Source: Bordetella avium
GTDB taxonomy: Bacteria > Pseudomonadota > Gammaproteobacteria > Burkholderiales > Burkholderiaceae_B
DNA length: 64,000 nt
Assembly: GCF_034424645.1 (NCBI RefSeq)
Contig: NZ_CP139969.1
Span: 2,728,001 to 2,792,000, forward strand
Direction of reading: 5' to 3'
Part shown: positions 1-7,727 of the stretch, piece after piece
Layout: each line of letters starts with the position of its first letter
Numbering within the stretch: position 1 is the first letter of the stretch
Program-made: the position numbers and the translations under genes
Notes under the pieces: generated by a model
Told to the model about the DNA's origin: nothing
Databases searched by the model: none
What the model saw: only the letters and a program-made list of their open reading frames with translations

Positions 1-186
1 CACCTTTGATGGGTCCCACAGTTTGGCGCCCAGCTCCTCCAGCATGGGCTGCAGGCGGCGCGGGCCGCTAGAGTCATGGAACATGGCCAGGTCGACCGCA
101 CAGGTGACGATCTCGCCCTCGGCGACGGACGAACGGCCACAGGCCGCCGCGATCAGCTTCTGGGCCAGCGATTGAGGCTCAGCCAT
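1..186 (-). CDS. Aconitase/LeuC-family hydro-lyase, large subunit (N-terminal 62 residues only)
   Basis: Last visible gene of the minus-strand gntR-ABC operon; the rest lies beyond the window edge. The product begins MAEPQSLAQKLIAAACGRSS and continues with a VAEGEIVTCAVDLAMFHDSSGP stretch. That is the N-terminal pattern of the aconitase superfamily branch containing 3-isopropylmalate dehydratase large subunits, homoaconitases and 2,3-dimethylmalate dehydratases (4Fe-4S hydro-lyases). ATG at 184-186 starts two bases before the livF stop codon, so it is probably cotranscribed and coupled. Because it follows an ABC importer and a GntR regulator rather than leuD/leuB, a catabolic hydratase acting on an imported C5-C6 acid is more likely than leucine synthesis. 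That is inference. The iron-sulfur cysteines lie outside the window. Confidence 0.8.
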   Translation of the reverse strand, partial: MAEPQSLAQKLIAAACGRSSVAEGEIVTCAVDLAMFHDSSGPRRLQPMLEELGAKLWDPSKV

Positions 187-188
187 CG

Positions 189-899
189 CTACATCCCGAG
201 ATAGGCCCGGCGCACGTCGTCGCTGGCCATCAGTTCCGAACAGGCGCCGCTATAGCGCACCGCCCCGTTTTCCAGCACATAGGCGCGCTGTCCCATCTCC
301 AGGGACTGGCCCACGTTCTGCTCGACCAGCAGGATCGCCAGTCCCTCGCTATGCAGGCGTCCGATCAGGCCGAACAGCTCCTCGACCATCAGCGGCGACA
401 GGCCCAGCGAAGGTTCGTCAAGGATCAGCAGGCGAGGCTCGGCCATCAGGCCCCGGCCGATCGCCAGCATCTGCTGTTCGCCGCCCGACATGGTGCCGGC
501 CAGTTGCGCCAGGCGTTCACGCAGGCGCGGGAAGATGTGCAACACCTTCTCCAGATTGGCGGCGCGGCGCTCTCGTGCCCGGGTGAAAGAGCCCAGCTCG
601 AGGTTTTCTCGCACGCTCAGGTTAGGAAACACGCGCCGGCCTTCCGGCACCTGGATCAGCCCGGCCTTGACCACCTCGCGGTAATGGCGGCCGGTCAGGT
701 CCTGTCCCTCGAAGCGCACCGTGCCGCCCCAGGGCCGGCACAGCCCGCAAACCGTGTTGTTCAAGGTGGACTTGCCCACGCCGTTGCTGCCCAGCAGCAC
801 CACGATCTCGCCCTGGTCCACCCGCAGGTCGATGCCGCGCAACACTTCCATGCGACCGTAGCCGGCGCGCAAGCCCTGGACTTCCAGCAGCGCGCTCAT
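189..899 (-). CDS. livF: Branched-chain-type ABC transporter ATPase LivF
   Basis: 236-residue ATPase of a LIV-type (HAAT family) importer. The nucleotide-binding motifs are visible: Walker A GSNGVGKST, signature MSGGEQQ, Walker B LLILDEPSLGLSP and the switch His in LVEQN. Length is normal for LivF. I place the start at the ATG whose product begins MSALLEVQGLRAGYGRMEVL, because it overlaps the livG stop in an ATGA arrangement (897-899 against 896-898). A longer upstream reading frame exists but overlaps livG deeply and encodes nothing family-like. It pairs with LivG as the ATPase heterodimer on the cytoplasmic face. The substrate is not determinable from this subunit. Confidence 0.93.
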   Translation of the reverse strand: MSALLEVQGLRAGYGRMEVLRGIDLRVDQGEIVVLLGSNGVGKSTLNNTVCGLCRPWGGTVRFEGQDLTGRHYREVVKAGLIQVPEGRRVFPNLSVRENLELGSFTRARERRAANLEKVLHIFPRLRERLAQLAGTMSGGEQQMLAIGRGLMAEPRLLILDEPSLGLSPLMVEELFGLIGRLHSEGLAILLVEQNVGQSLEMGQRAYVLENGAVRYSGACSELMASDDVRRAYLGM

Positions 900-1651
900 G
901 CCGGCGCTCCCTGCGCGGCCAGCCTGGCCGCCGCGCCCTGGCCCAGATAGGCCTCGACCACCGCCGCATCGCGGGTGACCTCGCCAGGCGTACCCGAAGC
1001 AATCAGCCGGCCCTGCGCCAGCACCCATACCTGCTCGGCCAGGCTCATCACCGCGCGCATCACGTGTTCGATCATCAGCACGGTCACGCCGTCGTCGGTC
1101 AGTTTTTTCACCACCGGAATCATCTCGTCGATCTCGCTGGGGTTGAGCCCTGCCAGCACTTCGTCCAGCAGCAGCAAACGCGGCCGCGTGGCCAGCGCGC
1201 GCGCCAACTCCAAGCGCTTGCGCCCCGCCACCGTCAGGTCCGCCGCCGGACGGTCCAGCAAGGCTTGCAAGTTGACGCGGGCGGCCACTTCCTCGGCCGC
1301 GGCCAGCGCCTCGCGGCGATTGCCCAGGCGCAAGTGCGCGCCCACCGCGATGTTCTGGCGCACCGTCTGCGCGCCGAAGGGTTGCACGATCTGGAAGGTG
1401 CGCGTCAGTCCCAGCCGCGCCGACTCGTGCGGCGGGCGGCCGGTGATGTCGGCGCCGCCGAAATGCACCGAACCGGAGCCGGGCTTGAGAAAGCCGGACA
1501 ACAGGCCGAACAGTGTGGTCTTACCCGCGCCATTGGGACCGACCAGGGCCGTCAGCGAACCCTGGCGCACGTCCAGGCTCACGTCCTGGACCGCCTTCAG
1601 GCCGCCGAAGGTGATGGACAGATTGCGCGCTTGCAGCAGAATCTCAGACAC
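896..1651 (-). CDS. livG: Branched-chain-type ABC transporter ATPase LivG
   Basis: 251-residue ATPase, the LivG partner of LivF. Visible motifs: Walker A GPNGAGKTTL near residue 40, family-typical TRTFQIVQPF, signature LTVAGRKRLELARAL (a LivG-like variant of the ABC signature), Walker B RLLLLDEVLAGLNP and HVMRAVMSLAEQVWVLAQGRLIA at the end. The start overlaps the livM stop by 8 bp and the stop overlaps livF by 4 bp, indicating tight translational coupling. Acts at the inner membrane with LivH and LivM. No regulatory domain is visible. Confidence 0.94.
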   Translation of the reverse strand: MSEILLQARNLSITFGGLKAVQDVSLDVRQGSLTALVGPNGAGKTTLFGLLSGFLKPGSGSVHFGGADITGRPPHESARLGLTRTFQIVQPFGAQTVRQNIAVGAHLRLGNRREALAAAEEVAARVNLQALLDRPAADLTVAGRKRLELARALATRPRLLLLDEVLAGLNPSEIDEMIPVVKKLTDDGVTVLMIEHVMRAVMSLAEQVWVLAQGRLIASGTPGEVTRDAAVVEAYLGQGAAARLAAQGAPA

Positions 1652-2615
1652 GGGTGCGCTCCTTGGCGTTGAACAAACGGCTCAGCGCCTGTCCGCTGCC
1701 GGTGATGCCGCGAGGCAGGAACATCACGATCACGATCAGCACCACGCCGTAGATGACCATGCTGATGCCCGGCAATTCGCCGAACAGGTTGCGCGTCAGG
1801 TCGCTCAGCGCATGCAAGGTGACCGCCCCCAGCAGCGGTCCCCACAAGGTGCCCAGCCCGCCGACGATGGCGCCCACCAGGGCTTCCACCGACACCGCGG
1901 TACCGAAGGCGATGCCCGGATCGATGTACTGGAACACCTGCACATAGAAGGCGCCCGCCGCGCTCATGAAGGCCGCCGACAGCGCGATGCCGCCAAGCTT
2001 GACCCGCAGCGGATTCACGCCGATGGCGCGCGCCGCGTCCTCGTTGTCGCGCACCGCCTGCAGATAGGCGCCGAAGCGCGAATGGCGCAGCCAGGCCGTG
2101 ACCAGCAGCGCCAGCAGCACGAAGCCCAACAACAGGTAGATGTAGCCGCGGCGCGAACCGAACTGCATATTCGCCACGCCCTCTTGCAACGGCAACATCA
2201 GGCCCGCGCCGCCCCCGGTGAACGACACCGACAGCGCCAGGATGCGGAACACCTCGGCGAAAGCCAGCGTCACCAGCGCGAAGTAGGAACCCTTCAGGCC
2301 ATAGCGGAACGTCAGCCCCCCCACCGCCAGCCCGACCAGCGCGCCCAGCGCGATAGCCATGGGCAGCGCCAGCCAGGGATTGATGCCCAGGTTCAACTGC
2401 GCCAGCGCCTGGGCATAGGCGCCCACGCCGAAAAACAAGGCGTGGCCAAACGACAGCTGCCCGCCATAGCCGCCCAGAATGTTCCAGGCCTGCGATAGCA
2501 GGGCCGCGTACAGCGACATCATCACGAAGGTCAGAGCCACGCCCGACTCCGTCAACGCGGTGGCGGCCACCAGCGCCGCGCCGAACAGCGCGATAGTCAA
2601 CAAATCCTTGCCCAT
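1644..2615 (-). CDS. livM: Branched-chain-type ABC transporter permease LivM
   Basis: 323-residue polytopic inner-membrane permease. The family-typical block SQAWNILGGYGGQLSFGHALFFGVGAYAQA occurs near residues 40-70, followed by the cytoplasmic coupling-loop region AVRDNEDAARAIGVNPLRVKL, both hallmarks of LivM. About eight to ten hydrophobic segments can be read. The gene starts 2 bp after the livH stop and overlaps livG, so it is fully embedded in the operon. Forms the translocation path with LivH. Confidence 0.93.
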   Translation of the reverse strand: MGKDLLTIALFGAALVAATALTESGVALTFVMMSLYAALLSQAWNILGGYGGQLSFGHALFFGVGAYAQALAQLNLGINPWLALPMAIALGALVGLAVGGLTFRYGLKGSYFALVTLAFAEVFRILALSVSFTGGGAGLMLPLQEGVANMQFGSRRGYIYLLLGFVLLALLVTAWLRHSRFGAYLQAVRDNEDAARAIGVNPLRVKLGGIALSAAFMSAAGAFYVQVFQYIDPGIAFGTAVSVEALVGAIVGGLGTLWGPLLGAVTLHALSDLTRNLFGELPGISMVIYGVVLIVIVMFLPRGITGSGQALSRLFNAKERTRV

Positions 2616-2617
2616 GC

Positions 2618-3490
2618 TCAGCCCCTCGCCCCGAACAGCCCCTGCGGGCGAAACAGCAGCACCGCGATAAAGATCGCGAAAATGCCCATCTGGCCCAGCG
2701 AGTCGCCCAGGAACAGGCCCCCGATGGACTCCACCACCCCGATCAGCAAGCCGCCGACCAACGCGCCCACGAAGCTGCCCATGCCGCCCAGCACCACGAT
2801 GGTGAAAGCCACCAGCACGAAACCGCTACCCACCTGCGGATTTACGTAATAGGCCGGCAGCAGGAAGCAGGCCGCCGCGCCCAGGCAGGCCATGCCTATG
2901 CCGAACGACAGCGCATAGACCTTTTCCACGTCGATGCCCATGAGCTTGGCGCCCTGTTTTTCCTTGGACACGGCGCGGATCGCGCGGCCCAGATCCGTGC
3001 TGCGGATAATCCAGAACAGCACCGCTGCCACCGCCAGCGCGCCGCAAAAGGCGATAATCTTGGGCAAGGCGATCATGGCCGGCCCGATCTCTACCGTCGA
3101 CAGCGTGTAGGCAGTCTCGATGGTGCGCGTATCCGACTTGAACCACACCAGCGCCAAGTTCTCCATCACGATGGCCAGGCCCAGCGTCACCAGCAGGATG
3201 TTCTCGTCCTTGCCGTGGCTGGCGCGGTTAATCACATAACGCTGCAAGGCGTAGCCCAGCGCGAACATGCCCGCCACCACCAGCGGCAAGGCGGCATAGG
3301 GATCGATGTTCAGGCGGTCCTTGAGCAGGTACACGGCGTACAGCGCCACCATCAAGGCCGCGCCCTGAGCGAAATTGATGATGTGCAGCACGCCGTAGAT
3401 CAAGGTCAGGCCCAGGGCGATCAGCGCGTACACCGCGCCCGTGGTCAGGCCGTTGAGCACCGAGGAAAAGAGGATGGCGGGATCGAGCAC
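2618..3490 (-). CDS. livH: Branched-chain-type ABC transporter permease LivH
   Basis: 290-residue permease of the LivH family: FSSVLNGLTTGAVYALIALGLTLIYGVLHIINFAQG at the N-terminus, and the EAA-like loop with IRAVSKEKQGAKLMGIDVEKVY. I choose the GTG at 3488-3490 (VLDPAILFSS), 2 bp after the stop of the binding-protein gene. The open frame runs about 350 bp further upstream, but that part overlaps the binding-protein gene and is low-complexity Arg/Gly shadow sequence. Multiple hydrophobic helices and standard length for LivH. Confidence 0.92.
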   Translation of the reverse strand: MLDPAILFSSVLNGLTTGAVYALIALGLTLIYGVLHIINFAQGAALMVALYAVYLLKDRLNIDPYAALPLVVAGMFALGYALQRYVINRASHGKDENILLVTLGLAIVMENLALVWFKSDTRTIETAYTLSTVEIGPAMIALPKIIAFCGALAVAAVLFWIIRSTDLGRAIRAVSKEKQGAKLMGIDVEKVYALSFGIGMACLGAAACFLLPAYYVNPQVGSGFVLVAFTIVVLGGMGSFVGALVGGLLIGVVESIGGLFLGDSLGQMGIFAIFIAVLLFRPQGLFGARG

Positions 3491-3492
3491 GC

Positions 3493-4698
3493 TCAGGCCT
3501 TTAGCGGAAAGATGGCGTCGGCCTGGCGGTAGTCTGCCGGGATGACGACCTTGATGTCGCCGCCGATCACCTGCGTCAGCAAGGGCTGCGCGCCGGTGTT
3601 CTGGCCGTCCACAAACTTGGTCGGGCCATAGGGCATGATGTGGTCCGCGAAGGTGCTGGACGCCAGAGCCTCGGTGATGGCGGCGCGGTCGGCGGACTTG
3701 GCGCGTTCCAGCGCGTCGGCCAACAGCATCATCGCGGTATAGGTCATGAAGACCTCGTAGCTGAAGTAGGCGCCCTTCTCCTCGACGCGCGCCTTCAGCG
3801 GCGCCACGCGCGCATCCTTGGGATTGAACCAGTGGTTGCAATCGATGATGCCGTTGGCGATATCGGGGAATTCTTTAAGGAATTTATAGCTGGAGGCCGC
3901 GCCGCCCAGCACCGAGTAGATTGCCTTGGGCTGCACCTTCTGCTGCCTCATGGCACGCAACAACAAGGCGTATTCGTTGTAGTAATTGGCCGGAATCACG
4001 ATATCCGGATTGAGAGACTTCATGCGCAGCACGATGTTGTTGAAATCGCGGGTCGGATTCGGGTGCTTGACCACGTCCTTGACCTCGAAGCCGTGCTGCG
4101 GCAGCGACTTCGACAGCAGCGCCGCGGTGCCAGTGCCGAACAGCGAATCCTCATGCACGATCATCACGGTCTTGGCGGGCCTGCCCGCAGCGTCGTTCAG
4201 CGCCGCCAGGTCGGTGATGGCGCGTTCGCTAGAAGCGCGGTAGCCCGGGCCGAAACGGAAGGTGTTCTTCAGGCCACGCTCGACGATCTGGTCGGCCACG
4301 CCCACGTCCACCACATGCGGCAGGTTGTACTTGGCCGCGGTCTGCGTCGTGGCCAGACAGATCGCCGAGGCGTAGGCGCCGACGATGGCCGACACGCCCG
4401 CCTCGTTCATCTTCTCGACCTCGGCCGAGCCCGCCTCGGGCCGCGATTGCGCATCGCCCAGCACCGCTTCCAGCGGCGCGCCGCCCAGCGACTTGATACC
4501 GCCGGCCTTGTTGATATCCTCGATCGCCAATAGTGCGCCAAGGCGACATTGCTGGCCCGAATAGGCCAGCGCTCCCGTCACCGGGTGCAGGACCCCGATC
4601 TTGACGGGCTTGGCGCTCTGGGCGCGGACCACCCAAGGCGCCGAAACTAAGGCGGCAGCGGCGGCGGATTGATAGAGGAAGGTGCGGCGCGAATTCAT
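3493..4698 (-). CDS. LivJ/K-type periplasmic substrate-binding protein of the ABC importer
   Basis: 401-residue type I periplasmic binding protein. The N-terminus MNSRRTFLYQSAAAAALVSA has an S-R-R-x-F-L pattern followed by a hydrophobic core and an Ala-rich cleavage region, so Tat-dependent export is likely. The mature part opens with KPVKIGVLHPVTGALAYSGQ, typical of the amino-acid/amide-binding Peripla_BP_6 group, which includes urea, short-chain amide, aromatic acid and branched-chain amino acid binders. Which ligand cannot be read. Second gene of the operon, 16 bp after gntR and 2 bp before livH. Confidence 0.9.
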   Translation of the reverse strand: MNSRRTFLYQSAAAAALVSAPWVVRAQSAKPVKIGVLHPVTGALAYSGQQCRLGALLAIEDINKAGGIKSLGGAPLEAVLGDAQSRPEAGSAEVEKMNEAGVSAIVGAYASAICLATTQTAAKYNLPHVVDVGVADQIVERGLKNTFRFGPGYRASSERAITDLAALNDAAGRPAKTVMIVHEDSLFGTGTAALLSKSLPQHGFEVKDVVKHPNPTRDFNNIVLRMKSLNPDIVIPANYYNEYALLLRAMRQQKVQPKAIYSVLGGAASSYKFLKEFPDIANGIIDCNHWFNPKDARVAPLKARVEEKGAYFSYEVFMTYTAMMLLADALERAKSADRAAITEALASSTFADHIMPYGPTKFVDGQNTGAQPLLTQVIGGDIKVVIPADYRQADAIFPLKA

Positions 4699-4714
4699 GG
4701 ACGATCTCCGGGGG

Positions 4715-5512
4715 TCAATGGAACTGGGCGGATAGCTCTTCGCTGACCCAGACCTTGGCGTCGATGCTGCCGACGCGTGAAAGCAGCAATTGGTACTGAT
4801 AGCGATCCGGCCGGTACAGGCCTTGCAGAAGTTGCACGGGCCGTTCGTTCACATCGCACACGATGCGCGTCACGGCCAGCAGCGCGGAACCCACGGCCAC
4901 GTCCAGGTGACGCGCCACCTGCGCGTCGGCCAGCCGCGCCGATATGGTCTGCGTGGCGGCGCCGAACTCCACGCCGGCCGCCTCCAGCAGCATCAGCAGG
5001 GGTTCGCGCTCCAGGTCCTCGCGGGTGAAGTCGGCCACGGCCTGCGGCACATAAGTCGTGATATGAGACAAGGGGCCCGCCTCGGTGCTGCGTACCCGCA
5101 GGCTCTTGTGCACCGACGCGCCCGGCGCAAGATGCAGCGCTTCGGCTACCAGGGGCGGCGCCGACACCAGCGTGCTGTCCAGCACCTGCGCCGACGTGCG
5201 CAGGCCCATGTTGACGATGTTTTCGAGCAGGCCGGTCAGATTGGCCTTTTGCGGCGGGCCGGCCTTGGGCGCGCTGGCGGGATTCGCCGCCGCGCGCAGC
5301 GGCCAAGTGCCCAGACCGGGCCGGCGCGACACCAGGCCATCGGCCACGAGCATCTCCATCGCCTTGCGGATGGTGATGCGGGCGACTTCGAACTGGTCGG
5401 CCAGCGCATGTTCCCCCGGCACGCCGTCCTGATCGAAACGCCCCTCCTGCACCTGTTCGCGCAGGACGAGGTAGATCTGGTGATACTTCGGTAGCGGTAG
5501 TGAGGTTCCCAT
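4715..5512 (-). CDS. GntR-family (HutC/UTRA type) transcriptional regulator of the ABC/hydratase operon
   Basis: 265 residues. The N-terminal winged helix (about residues 10-75: KYHQIYLVLREQVQEGRF, then ALADQFEVARITIRKAMEML) is classical GntR. The C-terminal ~150 residues (HLAPGASVHKSLRVRS onward, ending VYQYQL-like) match the UTRA ligand-binding fold of the HutC subfamily. First gene of the minus-strand operon; a perfect-arm inverted repeat lies 37-65 bp upstream of its start. The arrangement suggests autoregulation and control of the downstream transporter by the imported compound or its metabolite. The effector is unknown. Confidence 0.9.
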   Translation of the reverse strand: MGTSLPLPKYHQIYLVLREQVQEGRFDQDGVPGEHALADQFEVARITIRKAMEMLVADGLVSRRPGLGTWPLRAAANPASAPKAGPPQKANLTGLLENIVNMGLRTSAQVLDSTLVSAPPLVAEALHLAPGASVHKSLRVRSTEAGPLSHITTYVPQAVADFTREDLEREPLLMLLEAAGVEFGAATQTISARLADAQVARHLDVAVGSALLAVTRIVCDVNERPVQLLQGLYRPDRYQYQLLLSRVGSIDAKVWVSEELSAQFH

Positions 5513-5548
5513 GGCGGGAACTCTAGGGGTGTCCTAATGTATCGTCAA

Positions 5549-5577
5549 TGGAACAAATGCCATGGCAACTTGTTCCA
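5549..5577. promoter_or_regulatory. Nested palindrome upstream of gntR, candidate operator
   Basis: Arms TGGAACAA (5549-5556) and TTGTTCCA (5570-5577) are exact reverse complements. They enclose a second palindrome, TGCCATGGCA (5558-5567). The site lies 37-65 bp upstream of the gntR start, where a promoter is expected, so autoregulatory GntR binding is plausible. No strong -35/-10 pair could be fixed. Confidence 0.5.
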
Positions 5578-5746
5578 TCGGGAAAACACTGAGGGCGCCG
5601 ATTCGATGCGATTGCGGCCGCCTTGCTTGGCGTCGTAAAACGCGCGATCGCTGCAGCGGCCCCGGTGAGCGGCCCGCTCACGAACCGCTCGGCGCCTCGC
5701 GCGACCTTAAGGCCAAGGCAGCAGACCGACTACGTGGCTCAAACCA

Positions 5747-5965
5747 CTGACGTTTGAACTGGTTCATGGCTTCGATTGGAACGGCGCGCTGGTCATTGAA
5801 GATGCCCGCCAGGGCTACAGCGAAGTTCGCTACCAAACCCTGGGCAAGGTTGACGAACGGCTTTACATGCTTGTATTTACCGTGCACGCCGAAGCCATCC
5901 GCGTTATCCGCCTGCGTAAGGCCAACAGCCGAAAGGTAGCCCGCTATGAAAAAACCCAATCCTGA
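5747..5965 (+). pseudogene. brnT: brnT toxin remnant (N-terminally decayed)
   Basis: The frame reads LTFELVHGFDWNGALVIEDA, then RYQTLGKVDERLYMLVFT, then AIRVIRLRKANSRKVARYEK, ending at TGA 5963-5965. The C-terminal two thirds match BrnT, the RNase toxin of the type II BrnTA module (final RKANxRxxxRYE signature). The N-terminal block usually present between the TFE and HG motifs (the xDPAKxxxNxxKHG region) is missing. No ATG, GTG or TTG exists in frame between the upstream stop at 5708 and the conserved part. The end overlaps brnA by 20 bp, as in intact brnTA operons. Read as an internally deleted, start-less toxin gene; CTG initiation at 5747 cannot be excluded. Confidence 0.65.
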
Positions 5966-6224
5966 AATGATCGACAAGGACAGCCCCGAATGGGGCGAGG
6001 CGGAACTCGCCCGCGCCAAGCCCGCATCCGAGGTGTTGCCTACCGCGCTTCAAGCAAAGCTCGGCCTGCGCCGCCGTGGGCCGCAAAAGTCCCCGACCAA
6101 ACAGGCTGTCACTATCCGGCTCTCGCCCGAAGTGCTGGATACCTTCAAGGCATCCGGGGCGGGCTGGCAGACTCGTATTGATGCGGCGCTAAAGGACTGG
6201 CTCAAAACGCACCGGCCCGCTTAA
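5946..6224 (+). CDS. brnA: BrnA-type antitoxin
   Basis: 92 residues. The central DKDSPEWGEAELARAKPASEVLP resembles the toxin-binding N-terminal half of BrnA. The C-terminal KQAVTIRLSPEVLDTFKASGAGWQTRIDAALKDWL is a ribbon-helix-helix DNA-binding domain of the family. Starts inside the 3' end of the brnT remnant in another frame. BrnA normally neutralises BrnT and represses the operon; here its partner appears broken, so it may be an orphan repressor or a relic. Length is typical and no damage is seen. Confidence 0.85.
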   Translation: MKKPNPEMIDKDSPEWGEAELARAKPASEVLPTALQAKLGLRRRGPQKSPTKQAVTIRLSPEVLDTFKASGAGWQTRIDAALKDWLKTHRPA

Positions 6225-6416
6225 TCGAAAACTGGCCGAAGTTTCTTCTCCAGCCCGGTCGCACGATGACTCACTGTCTCGCGCTAGGGCCAGGGCTAGG
6301 CTGCGAGGCAAAAAGGCAGTTTTCGGGATCATATCCACCCAACTTAAAGACCCCGATAGCAGGTCTGCTCTGCGCGCGGCTCAGGCCAAGCTCTGGACTT
6401 CGCGTCAAAAGACGCG

Positions 6417-6606
6417 ATGCGTCTGGATAGCCCGTATCGGTAAGCTAAAGGACGTTATCGGGCTGGCCAAATGGACTGTCTACGACCTGATCAAGAAAGG
6501 CCCGCATCCGGTCCAACTACGTGCTGGCCGCGTGGGGTGGCGCGCTACCGACCTACAGCGCTGGCTGAATGACCGGCCGACTACCGACGCGATCCCCGAA
6601 ACTTGA
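6417..6606 (+). pseudogene. alpA: AlpA-family phage/island regulator, frameshifted
   Basis: The downstream part reads GKLKDVIGLAKWTVYDLIKKG, then PHPVQLRAGRVGWRATDLQRWL and a TGA at 6604-6606. This is the helix-turn-helix plus GW..xDLxxWL pattern of AlpA-type excisionase regulators. No conventional start exists in this frame. An ATG at 6417 in another frame gives MRLDSPYR, a plausible AlpA N-terminus, and runs into TAA right where the conserved frame would have to continue. The simplest reading is an indel near 6440. With brnTA and the adjacent tRNA it marks the scar of an integrated element. Confidence 0.6.
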
Positions 6607-6631
6607 CCGAATTCAGGTGGACCAACAGAAA

Positions 6632-6665
6632 GGCCCCAACCTCGATGAGATTGGAGCCTTTTTTT
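6632..6665. terminator. Bidirectional intrinsic terminator between alpA remnant and tRNA-Pro
   Basis: A G/C-rich imperfect hairpin (arms GGCCCCAA.CTC and GAG.TTGGAGCC) is followed on the plus strand by seven T residues (6659-6665). It is preceded by an A run that would serve the opposite strand. An outer inverted repeat, AGGTGGACC (6615-6623) and GGTCCACCT (6675-6683), encloses it. It could stop both alpA-side and tRNA transcripts. Confidence 0.7.
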
Positions 6666-6729
6666 CAGGTGGCCGGTCCACCTAGAGACTTTTCTTGCAC
6701 TGCGGGAATCTGAAGACCCGCATGGATAT

Positions 6730-6806
6730 TGGTCGGGGCGGCGGGATTCGAACTCGCGACCCTCTGCTCCCAAAGCAGATGCGCTACCAGGCTGCGCTAC
6801 GCCCCG
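6730..6806 (-). tRNA. tRNA-Pro (anticodon TGG)
   Basis: The minus-strand transcript folds as a complete cloverleaf. Acceptor CGGGGCG pairs with CGCCCCG, the anticodon stem-loop is TCTGC-TTTGGGA-GCAGA giving anticodon TGG, the T loop is TTCGAAT, and CCA is encoded at 6730-6732. The D arm has the GCGC..GCGC pattern of bacterial tRNA-Pro. Its 3' end faces the brnTA/alpA scar, consistent with use as an integration site. Confidence 0.97.
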
Positions 6807-6923
6807 AAGGCAGGCACTATAACAGATGCGGACTCACATAGGGGCCAGAGAATGTCCTAAGCGATCCGCCACCCATACAAAACCCCCGGCAACGGCGGCG
6901 GCATCGCTGGGCGGGGGCTGGCA

Positions 6924-7700
6924 TCAGCCGAAACGGCCAGTGATGTAGTCCTCGGTTTCCTTGCGGGCCGGTTTGACGAAAATCTGGTCGGTGGCGCCGA
7001 ATTCCATCAGCTCACCCAAATACATATAGGCCGTGTAATCGGAGCAGCGGGCGGCCTGTTGCATGTTGTGGGTCACGATAACGACGGTGTATTCATGCTT
7101 GAGCTCGGCGATCAGCTCTTCGATCTTGGCCGTGGAAATGGGGTCCAGGGCGGAACAGGGCTCGTCGAGCAGCAGCACTTCAGGCTTGATGGCCACGCCG
7201 CGTGCAATGCAGAGGCGCTGTTGCTGGCCGCCCGACAGGCTGTTGCCGCTTTGATGGATTTTGTCTTTGACCTCGTTCCACAGCGCAGCCTTGGAGAGCG
7301 CCCATTCCACGCGCTCGTCCATTTCCCCCTTGGAGAGTCGCTCGAACAGACGTACGCCGAAGGCGATGTTGTCGTAGATGCTCATCGGAAAGGGGGTGGG
7401 CTTTTGAAAAACCATGCCGACCTTGGCCCGGATCAGGGAAATATCGGTCTTGGAAGTGAGCAGGTTCTCGCCGTCCAAAAGGATTTCGCCCTCGGCACGC
7501 TGGCCGGGGTAAAGCTCGAACATGCGATTGAAGGTGCGCAGCAGCGTGGACTTGCCGCAACCCGAAGGGCCGATAAAGGCGGTGACCTTGTTCTCGCGGA
7601 TCGACATATTGACGTTGCGGATCGCGTGGAATTTGCCGTAGTAGAAGTTGAGGTTCTTGACCTCGATCTTGGACTTGACGGCTTGTGCGGTGTTTTCCAT
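6924..7700 (-). CDS. pstB: Phosphate ABC transporter ATPase PstB
   Basis: 258 residues. Opens with [20 protein letters not shown]; Walker [18 protein letters not shown], signature [14 protein letters not shown], Walker [15 protein letters not shown] and switch [15 protein letters not shown], all characteristic of PstB, as is the C-terminal [11 protein letters not shown]. Powers high-affinity phosphate uptake and takes part in Pho signalling through PhoU. Fourth gene of pstSCAB, 27 bp after pstA. No phoU follows; instead there is tRNA-Pro and the integration scar. Confidence 0.97.
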   Translation of the reverse strand: MENTAQAVKSKIEVKNLNFYYGKFHAIRNVNMSIRENKVTAFIGPSGCGKSTLLRTFNRMFELYPGQRAEGEILLDGENLLTSKTDISLIRAKVGMVFQKPTPFPMSIYDNIAFGVRLFERLSKGEMDERVEWALSKAALWNEVKDKIHQSGNSLSGGQQQRLCIARGVAIKPEVLLLDEPCSALDPISTAKIEELIAELKHEYTVVIVTHNMQQAARCSDYTAYMYLGELMEFGATDQIFVKPARKETEDYITGRFG

Positions 7701-7727
7701 GTGTTTTCCTAGTGCCGATACGCAGAC

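Noticed and set aside
2618..3841. 407-residue version of LivH
   Set aside because: The first 117 residues overlap the binding-protein gene and are Arg/Gly-rich shadow; the GTG at 3490 fits the family and operon spacing.
5581..5740. Short open frames and the GTGAGCGG-C-CCGCTCAC palindrome between gntR and brnT
   Set aside because: No coding features; the palindrome is short and without context to assign a function.
6225..6416. In-frame open sequence upstream of the alpA remnant as a larger gene
   Set aside because: Open but without any start codon or recognisable motif; cannot support a gene.
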